From: Candidatus Symbiothrix dinenymphae
GTDB taxonomy: Bacteria > Bacteroidota > Bacteroidia > Bacteroidales > Azobacteroidaceae
DNA length: 32,673 nucleotides
Direction of reading: 5' to 3'
NCBI GenBank assembly: GCA_001417715.1
Contig: BBRT01000196.1
Coordinates: 1-32,673 of the forward strand
The notes under the pieces were generated by a model, which had not been told where the DNA came from, made no database searches, and saw only the letters and a program-made list of their open reading frames with translations. Below, piece after piece: positions 9,357-17,816 of this stretch. How positions within the stretch are numbered: the first letter of the stretch is position 1; every line of letters starts with the position of its first letter. The position numbers were made by a program, and so were the translations under genes.

Positions 9357-9973
9357 GAAAAGTTGATATCACATATCAGATAGTAGAAGACACACACGAA
9401 GTGCTCTACTTTTCGCCGAAAGATACCTCGGTGAACTGCGATATTTATGTGCGAGAAAATGCAAAATTGGATTTGTATTATTTGCAAAACCAAACAACAA
9501 AAACAGAGGTTGAAATCTATTTGACCGCTCAAGGTTCCGAAGTAAATATCTACGGCTTGGCACTCGGAACCGGCACACAAACGATTAGTAACAAGCTCCT
9601 TGTGAAACACATCGCGCCAAACTGCAAAAGTTATCAACTGTTCAAATACCTGCTAAGCGACGAAGCCATAGGCGTGTTCGACGGCAAAATAGTAGTGCAA
9701 GAGGGCGCACAAAAGACGGAGGCGTATCAAAACAACCGCAACCTGTTGGACGGAACCGCCTGCCGCATCCACTCCAAACCGCAATTGGAAATTTACTCCG
9801 ATGACGTAAAATGCTCCCACGGCATGGCTACGGGGCAGTTAGACGAGGCGTCAATATTTTATCTGCGGTCGCGCGGCATCCCCGAACCGGAGGCAAAAGC
9901 GATGCTCAAAACCGCTTTCACGCAGGATATTTTGGATAAAATCAGTGCTGACACAAAAAACATAACACTATGA
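9353..9973 (+). CDS. sufD: Short SufD-like Fe-S assembly protein
   Basis: A 206-residue SufB/SufD-family protein. The beta-helix core and the conserved C-terminal block are clear (GACRIHSKPQLEIY-like segment, YSDDVKCSHGMATGQLDE with the conserved Cys and His, FYLRSRGI). Typical SufD proteins exceed 400 residues; the long N-terminal region is missing here and no disrupted N-terminal piece lies upstream, since the ATG overlaps the sufC stop (ATGA). The stop in turn overlaps the dnaE start (ATGA). It may be a naturally minimal SufD. The TTG at 9344 is a less likely start. Confidence 0.85.
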   Translation: MRKVDITYQIVEDTHEVLYFSPKDTSVNCDIYVRENAKLDLYYLQNQTTKTEVEIYLTAQGSEVNIYGLALGTGTQTISNKLLVKHIAPNCKSYQLFKYLLSDEAIGVFDGKIVVQEGAQKTEAYQNNRNLLDGTACRIHSKPQLEIYSDDVKCSHGMATGQLDEASIFYLRSRGIPEPEAKAMLKTAFTQDILDKISADTKNITL

Positions 9974-12900
9974 GTGCAACATCAAATTTCGTGCACCTGC
10001 ACGTCCACTCCCACTATTCGCAATTAGACGGCATGAGCACCATCCCCGGACTGGTGGATAAGGCTTTGCAGTGCGGTATGCGTGCGCTGGCTCTCACCGA
10101 CCATGGCAATATGTATGGTGCCAAAGAGTTTTACGACTATGTCAATAAGAAGAATAAGGACAAAGCCGACGACGAGAAAATCAAGCCAATTTTGGGCGTG
10201 GAAGCCTATTGCGCCTATAGCACGCGGTTTGAAAAAACGGTGGATAACAAGCGGGATTATAGTCGCGGGTGGCATTTAATCCTCTTGGCAAAAAATAAAC
10301 AGGGATATAAAAATCTGTGCAAGCTTGTTTCTACGTCGTGGATTGACGGCAATTATTACCATCCGCGCATTGATAAAGACTGTTTGAAGGAGTTTAGCGA
10401 GGGTTTAATTGTTTCGTCTGCCTGCTTGGGTGGCGAAATTCCGCGCAAGATACAGGCGGACGATATGCAGGGGGCGGAAGAGGCTATTTTGTGGTTTAAG
10501 AGTGTGTTTGGCGACGATTTTTATCTGGAAATTCAACGTCACAAGACCGATGCACCCGGTGGCGACCAGGAGGTGTATCAAAAGCAGATGCGCGTTAATA
10601 AAGCCATTTTGGAACTCGCCGCGAAGACGAACACCAAAATTATTTGCACCAACGACGTGCATTTCGTGGAAGAAGACCACGCGGAGGCGCACGACCGCCT
10701 GATTTGCCTCGGCACCGGCAAAAATTTGGACGACCCCAAGCGGCTGCACTACACCAAGCAGGAGTGGTTCAAAAGCGCCGATGAGATGGCGGCGATTTTC
10801 TCCGACCTGCCCGAAACACTGCTCAACACGCTGGAAGTTGCCGACAAGGTGGAAACATACAGCATCGACTCGGCACCGCTGATGCCCGCTTTCGCCATCC
10901 CCGAAGAGTTTGGCACCGAGGAGCAGTACCGCCAAAAATTCACGGAGGACGACCTCCGCGCAGAATTTAATAAGGAGGATGCCAAACGCTTCGACACGCT
11001 CGGCGGCTACGACAAGGTGGTGCGCATCAAATTGGAGGCGGACTATTTGCGCGACCTGACGCTCAAAAAAGCCCCTGCGCGCTATGGTGACCCCATTCCG
11101 GCGGATATTCTCGAGCGCATCGAATTTGAATTGGATACGATGAAGACGATGGGTTTTCCGGGCTATTTCCTTATCGTGCAAGACTTTATACAGGCGGCTC
11201 GCGATATGGGGGTGTCGGTGGGACCGGGGCGCGGCTCGGCTGCCGGCTCGGTGGTGGCTTATTGCTTGAAAATCACGGATATAGACCCGCTGAAATACGA
11301 TTTGCTGTTTGAGCGTTTTCTCAACCCCGACCGCATTTCGCTGCCCGATATTGATATTGACTTCGACGATGACGGACGAAAGAGTGTACTCCGCTGGGTG
11401 ACAGAGAAATACGGCAAGAAAAACGTGGCAAATATCGTAACTTACGGCACGATGGCGACGAAATCGGCAATCAAAGACGTGGCGCGCGTGCAGGGCGTGT
11501 CCATCCCCGAAGCCGACCGGTTGGTGAAATTGATTCCCGACCATATCAACGCTAAAGACAAGAATGGCAAGGAGTTAAAGGTAAATATCAAAAACAGTAT
11601 CGCCCACGTTCCGGAACTCCAAGAGGCGCGGCATTCCACCAATCGCACCATTTCCGACGTGCTGAAATATGCGGAGCAGTTGGAGGGAACGGTGCGCCAG
11701 ACGGGTGTACACGCCTGCGGAGTGATTATCGGGGCGGACGACCTGACGAATTACGTGCCGCTGGCGACCGCCAAAGAAAAGGGGACGGACGAAGATTTGC
11801 TGGTCACGCAATACGAGGGCGGCACTGTCGAATCGGTGGGGCTGATTAAGATGGACTTTCTGGGCTTAAAAACCCTCTCCATCATCAAGGAAGCCCTCTC
11901 TAACATCAAAAAATCCAAAGGCATCGACCTCGATATAGACGCCATCCCGATTGACGACAAAAAGACGTATGAGCTTTACAGTCAGGGGAAAACCATCGGG
12001 ACGTTCCAATTTGAGTCGCCGGGGATGCAGAAATACCTGCGCGAACTGCAGCCGAGCAAATTTGAAGACCTCATCGCGATGAATGCCCTCTACCGACCGG
12101 GTCCAATGGCTTACATCCCCGATTTCATCGACCGCAAGCACGGTCGCAAGCCCATCTCCTACGATTTTCCCGAAATGGAAGGTCGTCTGAAAGACACCTA
12201 CGGCATCACCGTTTATCAGGAACAGGTCATGCTTCTGAGCCGCGACTTGGCGGACTTCACACGCGGACAATCCGACGAGTTGCGCAAGGCGATGGGGAAA
12301 AAGTTGGTTGATAAAATGGCGACTTTGAAAACAAAATTCATCGACGGAGCCACAAAAAAAGGGTTTTCTGCCGATAAATTGGAGAAAATCTGGAGCGACT
12401 GGGCGGAATTTGCCAAATATGCGTTCAACAAATCGCACGCCACCTGCTATTCGTGGATTGCCTACCAAACAGCCTATCTGAAAGCGCATTACCCTGCCGA
12501 ATTTTTGGCAGCCAACCTCACGCGCAACCTCGACAACATCTATGAAGTCACCAAATTTATGGACGAATGCCGCGCGATGGGTACAAAAGTGTTGGGACCG
12601 GATGTCAACGAGTCGGATTTGAACTTTGTGGTCAACAAAAGAGGCGACATCCGCTTCGGCTTGGGCGGCATCAAGGGCGTGGGTCGCACTGCTGTGGATG
12701 CCATCGTGCGGGAGCGCGATGCCAACGGAGCATTCACGAGCATTTTCGACTTTGTGGAACGTATCAACCAACAGTCGTGCAACAAGCGAATCATCGAAGC
12801 ATTGTGCCTCGCAGGAGCTTTCGACAACTTCCCCGACTTCACCCGCGAACAAATTTTTGCCGAAAATACCAAGGGCGAGGCCTTTTCCGACACGCTCATC

Positions 12901-13665
12901 AACTACGGCAACAAGTTCCAAACCGACAAGAACTCCTCCACCAATTCCCTCTTTGGCGGCATAGACGCAGTGGAAATAGCCAGACCACCCATCCCCCAAT
13001 GCGAACCGTGGAGTACGTTGGAACGCCTGAACAAGGAAAAAGAATATGTAGGCATCTACCTCTCATCGCACCCGCTGGACGACTATTACATCGCGCTCAA
13101 CTACCTCTGCTCAATGAAAATGGCAAATTTCGCAGAGGCAAAAGACAACCTGCCACTCAATCAGGAAATCACGATGGGAGGCATCGTAACCGGCTTCCGC
13201 GAGGGCACCACCAAAACGGGCAACCCGTATGGCGTCCTGAAAATGGAAGATTTTTCGGGTAGCGGCGAAGTAGCCCTCTTCGGCAAAGCCTTTCTCGCCT
13301 ACCGCAACTACGGCGTGAAAGGCACATCGCTACTGATAAGAGGCTCATTTCAAACTCCCCAATGGGGCGACCCCACCCGCATAAATTTCCAAATCCGCTC
13401 CATAGAACCACTCAGCGGCATGAAAAGCAACACCGTAAACAACCTGACCATCACCATCCCCCTCTCCAAATTAGACGATGAACTGATGGCAGAATTAACG
13501 GCATTGCTGAAAGAAAACCGCGGCAGCAGCTCGCTCTATTTCAAGATTGAAGACACGGAAAGCAACCTCTCGCTGTCGCTGGCATCCTCGCAAGGCAAGT
13601 ATCTGGTGGATAAGGATATCGTGCGGTATTTGGAAGACCATGAGGTGGTGTTTGCGATAGATTGA
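9970..13665 (+). CDS. dnaE: DNA polymerase III alpha subunit
   Basis: Replicative polymerase of 1231 residues, in the usual range for Bacteroidota DnaE. An N-terminal PHP domain starts with HLHVHSHYSQLDG and LALTDHGNMYG. The polymerase active-site Asp pair is in PDIDIDFDDDGR (about residue 457), preceded by GPGRGSAAGS. A tandem HhH region (LGGIKGVG) and a C-terminal OB fold (ITMGGIVTGFREGTTKTGNPY) follow. It starts in an ATGA overlap with the sufD-like gene, an unusual partnership. It converges on the receiver-nuclease gene with only 17 bp between the stops and no evident intrinsic terminator. Confidence 0.97.
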   Translation: MSATSNFVHLHVHSHYSQLDGMSTIPGLVDKALQCGMRALALTDHGNMYGAKEFYDYVNKKNKDKADDEKIKPILGVEAYCAYSTRFEKTVDNKRDYSRGWHLILLAKNKQGYKNLCKLVSTSWIDGNYYHPRIDKDCLKEFSEGLIVSSACLGGEIPRKIQADDMQGAEEAILWFKSVFGDDFYLEIQRHKTDAPGGDQEVYQKQMRVNKAILELAAKTNTKIICTNDVHFVEEDHAEAHDRLICLGTGKNLDDPKRLHYTKQEWFKSADEMAAIFSDLPETLLNTLEVADKVETYSIDSAPLMPAFAIPEEFGTEEQYRQKFTEDDLRAEFNKEDAKRFDTLGGYDKVVRIKLEADYLRDLTLKKAPARYGDPIPADILERIEFELDTMKTMGFPGYFLIVQDFIQAARDMGVSVGPGRGSAAGSVVAYCLKITDIDPLKYDLLFERFLNPDRISLPDIDIDFDDDGRKSVLRWVTEKYGKKNVANIVTYGTMATKSAIKDVARVQGVSIPEADRLVKLIPDHINAKDKNGKELKVNIKNSIAHVPELQEARHSTNRTISDVLKYAEQLEGTVRQTGVHACGVIIGADDLTNYVPLATAKEKGTDEDLLVTQYEGGTVESVGLIKMDFLGLKTLSIIKEALSNIKKSKGIDLDIDAIPIDDKKTYELYSQGKTIGTFQFESPGMQKYLRELQPSKFEDLIAMNALYRPGPMAYIPDFIDRKHGRKPISYDFPEMEGRLKDTYGITVYQEQVMLLSRDLADFTRGQSDELRKAMGKKLVDKMATLKTKFIDGATKKGFSADKLEKIWSDWAEFAKYAFNKSHATCYSWIAYQTAYLKAHYPAEFLAANLTRNLDNIYEVTKFMDECRAMGTKVLGPDVNESDLNFVVNKRGDIRFGLGGIKGVGRTAVDAIVRERDANGAFTSIFDFVERINQQSCNKRIIEALCLAGAFDNFPDFTREQIFAENTKGEAFSDTLINYGNKFQTDKNSSTNSLFGGIDAVEIARPPIPQCEPWSTLERLNKEKEYVGIYLSSHPLDDYYIALNYLCSMKMANFAEAKDNLPLNQEITMGGIVTGFREGTTKTGNPYGVLKMEDFSGSGEVALFGKAFLAYRNYGVKGTSLLIRGSFQTPQWGDPTRINFQIRSIEPLSGMKSNTVNNLTITIPLSKLDDELMAELTALLKENRGSSSLYFKIEDTESNLSLSLASSQGKYLVDKDIVRYLEDHEVVFAID

Positions 13666-13682
13666 TGGGAATACGCACTTCG

Positions 13683-14591
13683 CTATGTATTTTTCACTTG
13701 CTCATCAATTATTCTCTTAAACTCATTTAATTTATCATTTGCTTTTATTAATCGTTCAATTTCAGGGTTAGATAGAAACAGGATTTTTTGCTCTCCATGC
13801 GTTTCTCTTGCAGCTTCAATATATGTAGTTCGTGCAAGATAGCCTGTTGTTGCAATTATTCCTAAATCAGCCAATCCGTTAGTATGTTTGAGTTTAGCAG
13901 CAAATACGATAAAATCATTCTTAGAAACTTTTTCATTTGGCTTATTTTTACATTCTACCAAGATGTATTTATTGAATTTATTTAAAAAGCCATCCTCTAT
14001 TTCATTTCTAATGATTAAATCCACCTCATTTAAAGATAAATCTTTGTTCCTTTTACTTATTTCTTTGTATCCTATTGATTGAAATAAAAGAGAGATAAAA
14101 TGTTCAAAACCAATACCTTTTTTGTAGGTGTCTTGCTCATTTTTTGCATCGGCATAAAACTGTAACAATGCGTTATTAATCTCCGATGGGTCTTTTTCTA
14201 AACCATCAAAATAACGTTCTATGACATTTTTTAATTGGGGAACCCACTTAGAAAGAGGCTCTTTATCTAATATGTCAACAACTTTACCGGACAAAAGAAT
14301 TTCTCTGAGTTTGCCAAAATACTCATCTTTAAAGGCTGAAATAATAAGAACTTTTGCAAAAGGATTGATAGCTATTATTCTTTTTACCAAATCAATCCCA
14401 TTAAATTGATACTTATCCATTCGTATATCCACAATAGCAAGAGTGTAGAAACGTTCCTCAATGGCAGTTTCTATCTCTTTTTCTCCACTATATGCCTCAA
14501 ATACATACTCGGGCAACAAAGCCGCTAAAGATTTAGCCAATCCGTTGGCTTGTTCTTTTTCATCATCAATTATTAATACTCGCTTTTCCAT
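13683..14591 (-). CDS. Response regulator receiver fused to Mrr-like PD-(D/E)XK nuclease
   Basis: 302 residues. Residues 1-125 form a CheY-like receiver with all key positions: Asp9/Asp10, phospho-acceptor Asp55 (LAIVDIRMD), Ser85 (LIISAF) and Lys110 (ILDKEPL). Residues about 155-285 look like an Mrr_cat restriction-endonuclease domain: Glu163 (GFEHFISLLF), Asp191 (NEVDLIIRNE) and the E-x-K pair Glu213/Lys215 (ILVECKNK), followed by a GIIATTGY-like strand and an ARETHG helix. No DNA-binding output domain of the usual kind is present, so phosphorylation may gate DNA cleavage (inference). The start overlaps the upstream kinase gene by 26 bp. The module is AT-rich compared with its neighbours, suggesting acquisition. 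Confidence 0.85.
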   Translation of the reverse strand: MEKRVLIIDDEKEQANGLAKSLAALLPEYVFEAYSGEKEIETAIEERFYTLAIVDIRMDKYQFNGIDLVKRIIAINPFAKVLIISAFKDEYFGKLREILLSGKVVDILDKEPLSKWVPQLKNVIERYFDGLEKDPSEINNALLQFYADAKNEQDTYKKGIGFEHFISLLFQSIGYKEISKRNKDLSLNEVDLIIRNEIEDGFLNKFNKYILVECKNKPNEKVSKNDFIVFAAKLKHTNGLADLGIIATTGYLARTTYIEAARETHGEQKILFLSNPEIERLIKANDKLNEFKRIIDEQVKNT

Positions 14592-15366
14592 CTTTTTTTA
14601 TAGGTAATGTTATACAAAATGTCTTCGTAAATCCTTTTTCTTGGGCAGAAATAACGGAAATATTCCCGCTGAGTTCTTCGCACAAATATTTTGCATGATA
14701 TAATCCAATACCGGAACCTCCGGTTGTGCTAAATCCATATAAAAATATCTTATCAACATCGCAATCAGGGATAGGATTAGCATTATCACTTATTTGTATG
14801 TTGAAGATATCATCTTTTACGAATCCTTCCAAGATAATTTCTTTTGGTTCAATCCCTTCTAACGCTTTCAAAGAATTTAGTAATAAATTATTTATCATTT
14901 GCAGCAACGCTTGAAAAGGAAGAGCCAGTTCACAAGATGAATTACGATCAAACCTTAATTGAAAATTCACTTTGTGATTCTGCATATCAGCTCTCGTTAA
15001 TACTTCAACTGCAATAAACAATGATTCAAGTTTAAATTTACCATCAGAAGAATAAGGAACTAATTTGGCAAAATTTTCTATTGTATTGCTTATTACTTCT
15101 AAATATGTAGATAACGAGGCTATTTTTTCCTGCGTAAATTCTTCAGGAGCTGTTACAGTTAAAATACTATCCATGCTCAGAATAGCATTCTTAATATCAT
15201 GACGAGTAAAATTGGCTAAATATGAGATGTGATTGTCATTCGATTTGGACAAAGCCTCAATATTTTGCTTATTTCTGTCAATTTTCTCGCTTAGTTTTTC
15301 AATCTTTTTAGCTTGAATTACCGGATTAAATTGATTATTTGGATTGTATTGCGTTTTTTTACTCAT
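14566..15366 (-). CDS. Soluble sensor histidine kinase
   Basis: 266 residues with no membrane segment and no recognisable sensor domain. An N-terminal helix likely to form a coiled coil (about 18-45) leads to the H-box with His56 (NFTRHDIKNAIL). The ATPase part has the N-box (NNLLLNSLKAL), the D-x-N/G1 box (ISDNANPIPD), the F-box (FLYGFSTTG) and the G2 box (GGSGIGLYHAK). ATG 15366 is preferred over the TTG one codon earlier. A TACTTTTG promoter element is at 15389-15396. Its 3' end overlaps the receiver-nuclease gene by 26 bp, so the two are surely a cognate pair. The signal is unknown and probably cytoplasmic. Confidence 0.9.
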   Translation of the reverse strand: MSKKTQYNPNNQFNPVIQAKKIEKLSEKIDRNKQNIEALSKSNDNHISYLANFTRHDIKNAILSMDSILTVTAPEEFTQEKIASLSTYLEVISNTIENFAKLVPYSSDGKFKLESLFIAVEVLTRADMQNHKVNFQLRFDRNSSCELALPFQALLQMINNLLLNSLKALEGIEPKEIILEGFVKDDIFNIQISDNANPIPDCDVDKIFLYGFSTTGGSGIGLYHAKYLCEELSGNISVISAQEKGFTKTFCITLPIKKDGKASINN

Positions 15367-15388
15367 CAATTATTAATTTAACAGCGGA

Positions 15389-15396
15389 CAAAAGTA
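15389..15396 (-). promoter_or_regulatory. Promoter -7 element of the kinase/receiver-nuclease operon
   Basis: TACTTTTG on the minus strand, 22 nt upstream of the kinase ATG. Confidence 0.6.
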
Positions 15397-15461
15397 GATA
15401 AAAATCACGAGATATGCAAGCGCATGAATAAAAAAAGCCATTTTTTTTTTTCAAAAAAATG

Positions 15462-15490
15462 TTTGGTTTTGAAAAAAAGTATTACCTTTG
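15462..15490 (+). promoter_or_regulatory. Promoter of the Phe/Tyr operon
   Basis: TTTG (15462-15465), a 17-nt spacer and TACCTTTG (15483-15490), followed by CAGC. The -7 element ends 21 nt before the leader-peptide ATG. Confidence 0.75.
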
Positions 15491-15511
15491 CAGCACTTTT
15501 TTGAACGAGTG

Positions 15512-15565
15512 ATGAACAAATTCTATTTTGCATATTCTTATTTTTATTTTTACTTTGAGAAGTAA
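15512..15565 (+). CDS. Phe/Tyr leader peptide (attenuation)
   Basis: A 17-codon ORF reading MNKFYFAYSYFYFYFEK, with five Phe and five Tyr codons among 17. It lies between the operon promoter and a terminator/antiterminator pair and precedes the Phe/Tyr biosynthesis genes. The stop codon ends three bases before the antiterminator arm, as expected if a ribosome that finishes the peptide masks that arm. No Shine-Dalgarno sequence is seen, which is normal for Bacteroidota. Confidence 0.88.
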   Translation: MNKFYFAYSYFYFYFEK

Positions 15566-15567
15566 GA

Positions 15568-15632
15568 ACAGGATTTTGCATGATGAAATGAAAAATAAAT
15601 CTGAAATCCTGTCACAACGGCGGGATTTTTTT
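15568..15632 (+). promoter_or_regulatory. Transcription attenuator of the Phe/Tyr operon
   Basis: Three mutually exclusive arms are visible. Arm 2, ACAGGATTT (15568-15576), pairs perfectly with arm 3, AAATCCTGT (15604-15612), to form the antiterminator. Arm 3 can instead pair with arm 4, CGGGATTT (15621-15628; one G-U pair, 9-nt loop), followed by T-rich sequence to 15632, which is an intrinsic terminator. Stalling at Phe/Tyr codons should leave arm 2 free and allow read-through into pheA 10 nt downstream; completion of the leader should favour termination. Confidence 0.85.
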
Positions 15633-15641
15633 ATTCAAAAT

Positions 15642-16484
15642 ATGAAAACAGTAGCGATACAAGGTGTAAAAGGAGCTTACCACGAGGTGGCAGCCCGCAA
15701 GTTTTTTGAAGACAAGGGCGCAGGCGAAATAGACATTTGCCCGTGCATCTATTTTAAGGATGTCATCGAATTTGTCAAAAACAATCCGGACGGCATCGGC
15801 ATTATGGCAATCGAAAACACGATTGCGGGCAGTCTGCTGCAAAATCACGAACTGATTCGCCGGAGCGATTTGGTGGTGTTTGGTGAACAAAAAATCCGCA
15901 TCACACACAGTTTTGCAGCACTTCACGGGCAAAAATTGGAGGACTTGACGGAGGTCAATTCGCACCCCATCGCCCTGATGCAGTGCGGCGACTACCTCAA
16001 CGCCCACCCATGGATTAAGGTGGTGGAAAGCGAGGACACAGCGTTGAGCGCACAGGAAATTGCCGAAAAGCAGTTGAAGGGTCACGCCGCAATATGCAGC
16101 CGCTACGCCGCCGAACTCTACGGTCTGAACGTGCTGGACGAGGGCATTGAAACGAACAAACGCAATTTCACCCGTTTCCTGCTGCTCGCCAACCGCGCAC
16201 AAGCCGAAGAACTGCTGGACAAAAGCAAAATCAGCAAGTCGTCAATCGTCTTCACACTGCCCCACACGGAGGGTAGCCTGTCGAAAGTGCTGACAATCCT
16301 GTCGTTCTACGATGTCAACCTGACTAAAATACAGTCGCTGCCCGTCATCGGTCGCGAGTGGGAATACCTTTTTTACGTCGATGTGACGTTTGCTGAGGTG
16401 CAGAAATACCGTCAGGGGCTGGAGGCGATTCGCCCGCTGACGAATGATTTGAAGATTTTGGGAGAATATGAATCTGAGTTATGA
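15642..16484 (+). CDS. pheA: Prephenate dehydratase
   Basis: 280 residues, a monofunctional dehydratase with C-terminal ACT domain; converts prephenate to phenylpyruvate in Phe synthesis. The N-terminus VAIQGVKGAYHEVAA and the internal IMAIENTIAGSL are typical, and the catalytic Thr is in the TRF motif (NFTRFLLL). The ACT region (VFTLPHTEGSLSKVLTILSFYDVNLTKIQS) should bind Phe for feedback inhibition. The start at 15642 is chosen over an in-frame start at 15528, because 15528 lies inside the leader-peptide/attenuator region. It is the first structural gene of the operon. Confidence 0.95.
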   Translation: MKTVAIQGVKGAYHEVAARKFFEDKGAGEIDICPCIYFKDVIEFVKNNPDGIGIMAIENTIAGSLLQNHELIRRSDLVVFGEQKIRITHSFAALHGQKLEDLTEVNSHPIALMQCGDYLNAHPWIKVVESEDTALSAQEIAEKQLKGHAAICSRYAAELYGLNVLDEGIETNKRNFTRFLLLANRAQAEELLDKSKISKSSIVFTLPHTEGSLSKVLTILSFYDVNLTKIQSLPVIGREWEYLFYVDVTFAEVQKYRQGLEAIRPLTNDLKILGEYESEL

Positions 16485-16488
16485 GTAA

Positions 16489-16518
16489 TGTCATTGCGGG
16501 CTTGACCCGCAATCCCCT
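16489..16518. repeat. Palindromic repeat (ATTGCGGG family) after pheA
   Basis: TCATTGCGGGCTTGACCCGC with its following AATCCCCT, located in the 82-bp gap between pheA and the aminotransferase. It is nearly identical to the copy inside uvrA. Confidence 0.9.
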
Positions 16519-16566
16519 GCAAAGAATAGAAATTATGACGAGCGAAGAAATTAAAAATTATAAATT

Positions 16567-17730
16567 ATGAGAGCAATAGCACCGGCAAACAGATTGCAAT
16601 CAGTCAGCGAATACTACTTCTCAAAGAAGCTGAAGGAGGTCGCCGAGATGAACGCACAAGGCTTGGACGTGATTAGTCTGGGCGTGGGAAGCCCCGATTT
16701 GCCGCCGGCGGCGGAGACCATCGACACGCTTTGTGAGGCGGCGCACCGTGCCGATGTGCACGGCTATCAGCCCTACGTGGGGATTCCCGAACTGCGTCAG
16801 GCGTTTGCCGACTGGTACAAGAAATGGTACCGCGTGGAGTTGAACCCCAACACGGAAATTCAGCCGCTGATAGGCTCCAAAGAGGGCATTCTGCATATCT
16901 CGCTGGCGTTCCTCAACCCGGGCGATGGGGTGCTAATCCCCAATCCGGGCTATCCGACATACAGTTCGGTGAGCCGCTTGGCAGAAGCCGAACTCATCCC
17001 CTACGATTTGACGGAAGAAAACAATTGGCAGCCCGATTTTGAGGCGTTGGAGCGGTTGGATTTATCGAAAGTCAAGCTAATGTGGGTCAATTATCCGCAC
17101 ATGCCGACCGGTGCGCCCGCGAGCAGAGAACTGTTCCAAAAGTTGGTCAATTTCGGCAAAAAGCACGGCATCGTCATTTGCCACGACAATCCATATAGTT
17201 TCATCTTGAATGATAACCCGCTGAGTATCTTGGAGATAGCCGGAGCAAAAGACATCTGCATTGAGATGAACTCACTCAGCAAATCGCAAAACATGCCCGG
17301 CTGGCGTATGGCGATGCTCGCCTCCAACGCGCAATTCGTGCAATGGGTGCTAAAAGTGAAAAGCAATATCGACAGCGGGCAGTTCAAACCCATGATGCTC
17401 GCTGCCGCCAAAGCCCTGCAAGCCCCGCGTGAGTGGTACGAAGGCATGAATAAGGTGTATCGCGAGCGGCGCAAAATCGCCGAAGAGATGATGACGGCGT
17501 TGGGTTGCACCTTCGACCCCAAGCAGTCGGGGATGTTCCTCTGGGGCAAAATCCCCGCTCAATACGCCAACAGCGAAGCTCTCGCCGATGAGATATTGTA
17601 TAACGCGCACGTTTTTATCACGCCCGGCTCTATTTTTGGCAGCAATGGGGCGCGGTATGTGCGTATTTCGCTTTGTTGTGATAAGTTGAATGAGGCTTTG
17701 AATAGGATTAAAAATTTAGCACGCAGATGA
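16567..17730 (+). CDS. PLP-dependent class I/II aminotransferase, probably aromatic
   Basis: 387 residues, fold-type I. The PLP lysine lies in NSLSKSQNMPGWRMA; other family marks are LGVGSPDLPP near the N-terminus, GSKEGI, PNPGYPTY, and the Arg in RISLCC near the end, which binds the substrate carboxylate. Placed between pheA and the DAHP synthase/chorismate mutase, it most likely transaminates phenylpyruvate and 4-hydroxyphenylpyruvate (inference from context; LL-diaminopimelate aminotransferase-like enzymes share the fold). The last codons (ARR and stop) fall inside a large hairpin repeat that begins at 17719. Confidence 0.92.
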   Translation: MRAIAPANRLQSVSEYYFSKKLKEVAEMNAQGLDVISLGVGSPDLPPAAETIDTLCEAAHRADVHGYQPYVGIPELRQAFADWYKKWYRVELNPNTEIQPLIGSKEGILHISLAFLNPGDGVLIPNPGYPTYSSVSRLAEAELIPYDLTEENNWQPDFEALERLDLSKVKLMWVNYPHMPTGAPASRELFQKLVNFGKKHGIVICHDNPYSFILNDNPLSILEIAGAKDICIEMNSLSKSQNMPGWRMAMLASNAQFVQWVLKVKSNIDSGQFKPMMLAAAKALQAPREWYEGMNKVYRERRKIAEEMMTALGCTFDPKQSGMFLWGKIPAQYANSEALADEILYNAHVFITPGSIFGSNGARYVRISLCCDKLNEALNRIKNLARR

Positions 17731-17799
17731 CACAGATTAGATAGATTTACGCAGATTTTTTATCTGCGTAAATCCTAAAAATCTGCGTCATCTGCGTGC
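17719..17799. repeat. Long hairpin repeat (ATCTGCGT family)
   Basis: An imperfect 81-bp inverted repeat. Outer arms GCACGCAGATGAC and GTCATCTGCGTGC are perfect; inner arms GATTTACGCAGAT and ATCTGCGTAAATC are perfect around a T-loop. It overlaps the aminotransferase stop codon. Confidence 0.9.
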
Positions 17800-17816
17800 C
17801 AACAAAATAAAATAAT

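Noticed and set aside
10405..11544. 379-codon minus-strand ORF inside dnaE (and a similar one at 11866-12999)
   Set aside because: Antisense shadows caused by the codon bias of dnaE; no motifs, promoter or independent start context.
15528..15641. 38-residue N-terminal extension of PheA
   Set aside because: It overlaps the leader peptide in another frame and runs through the attenuator hairpins.
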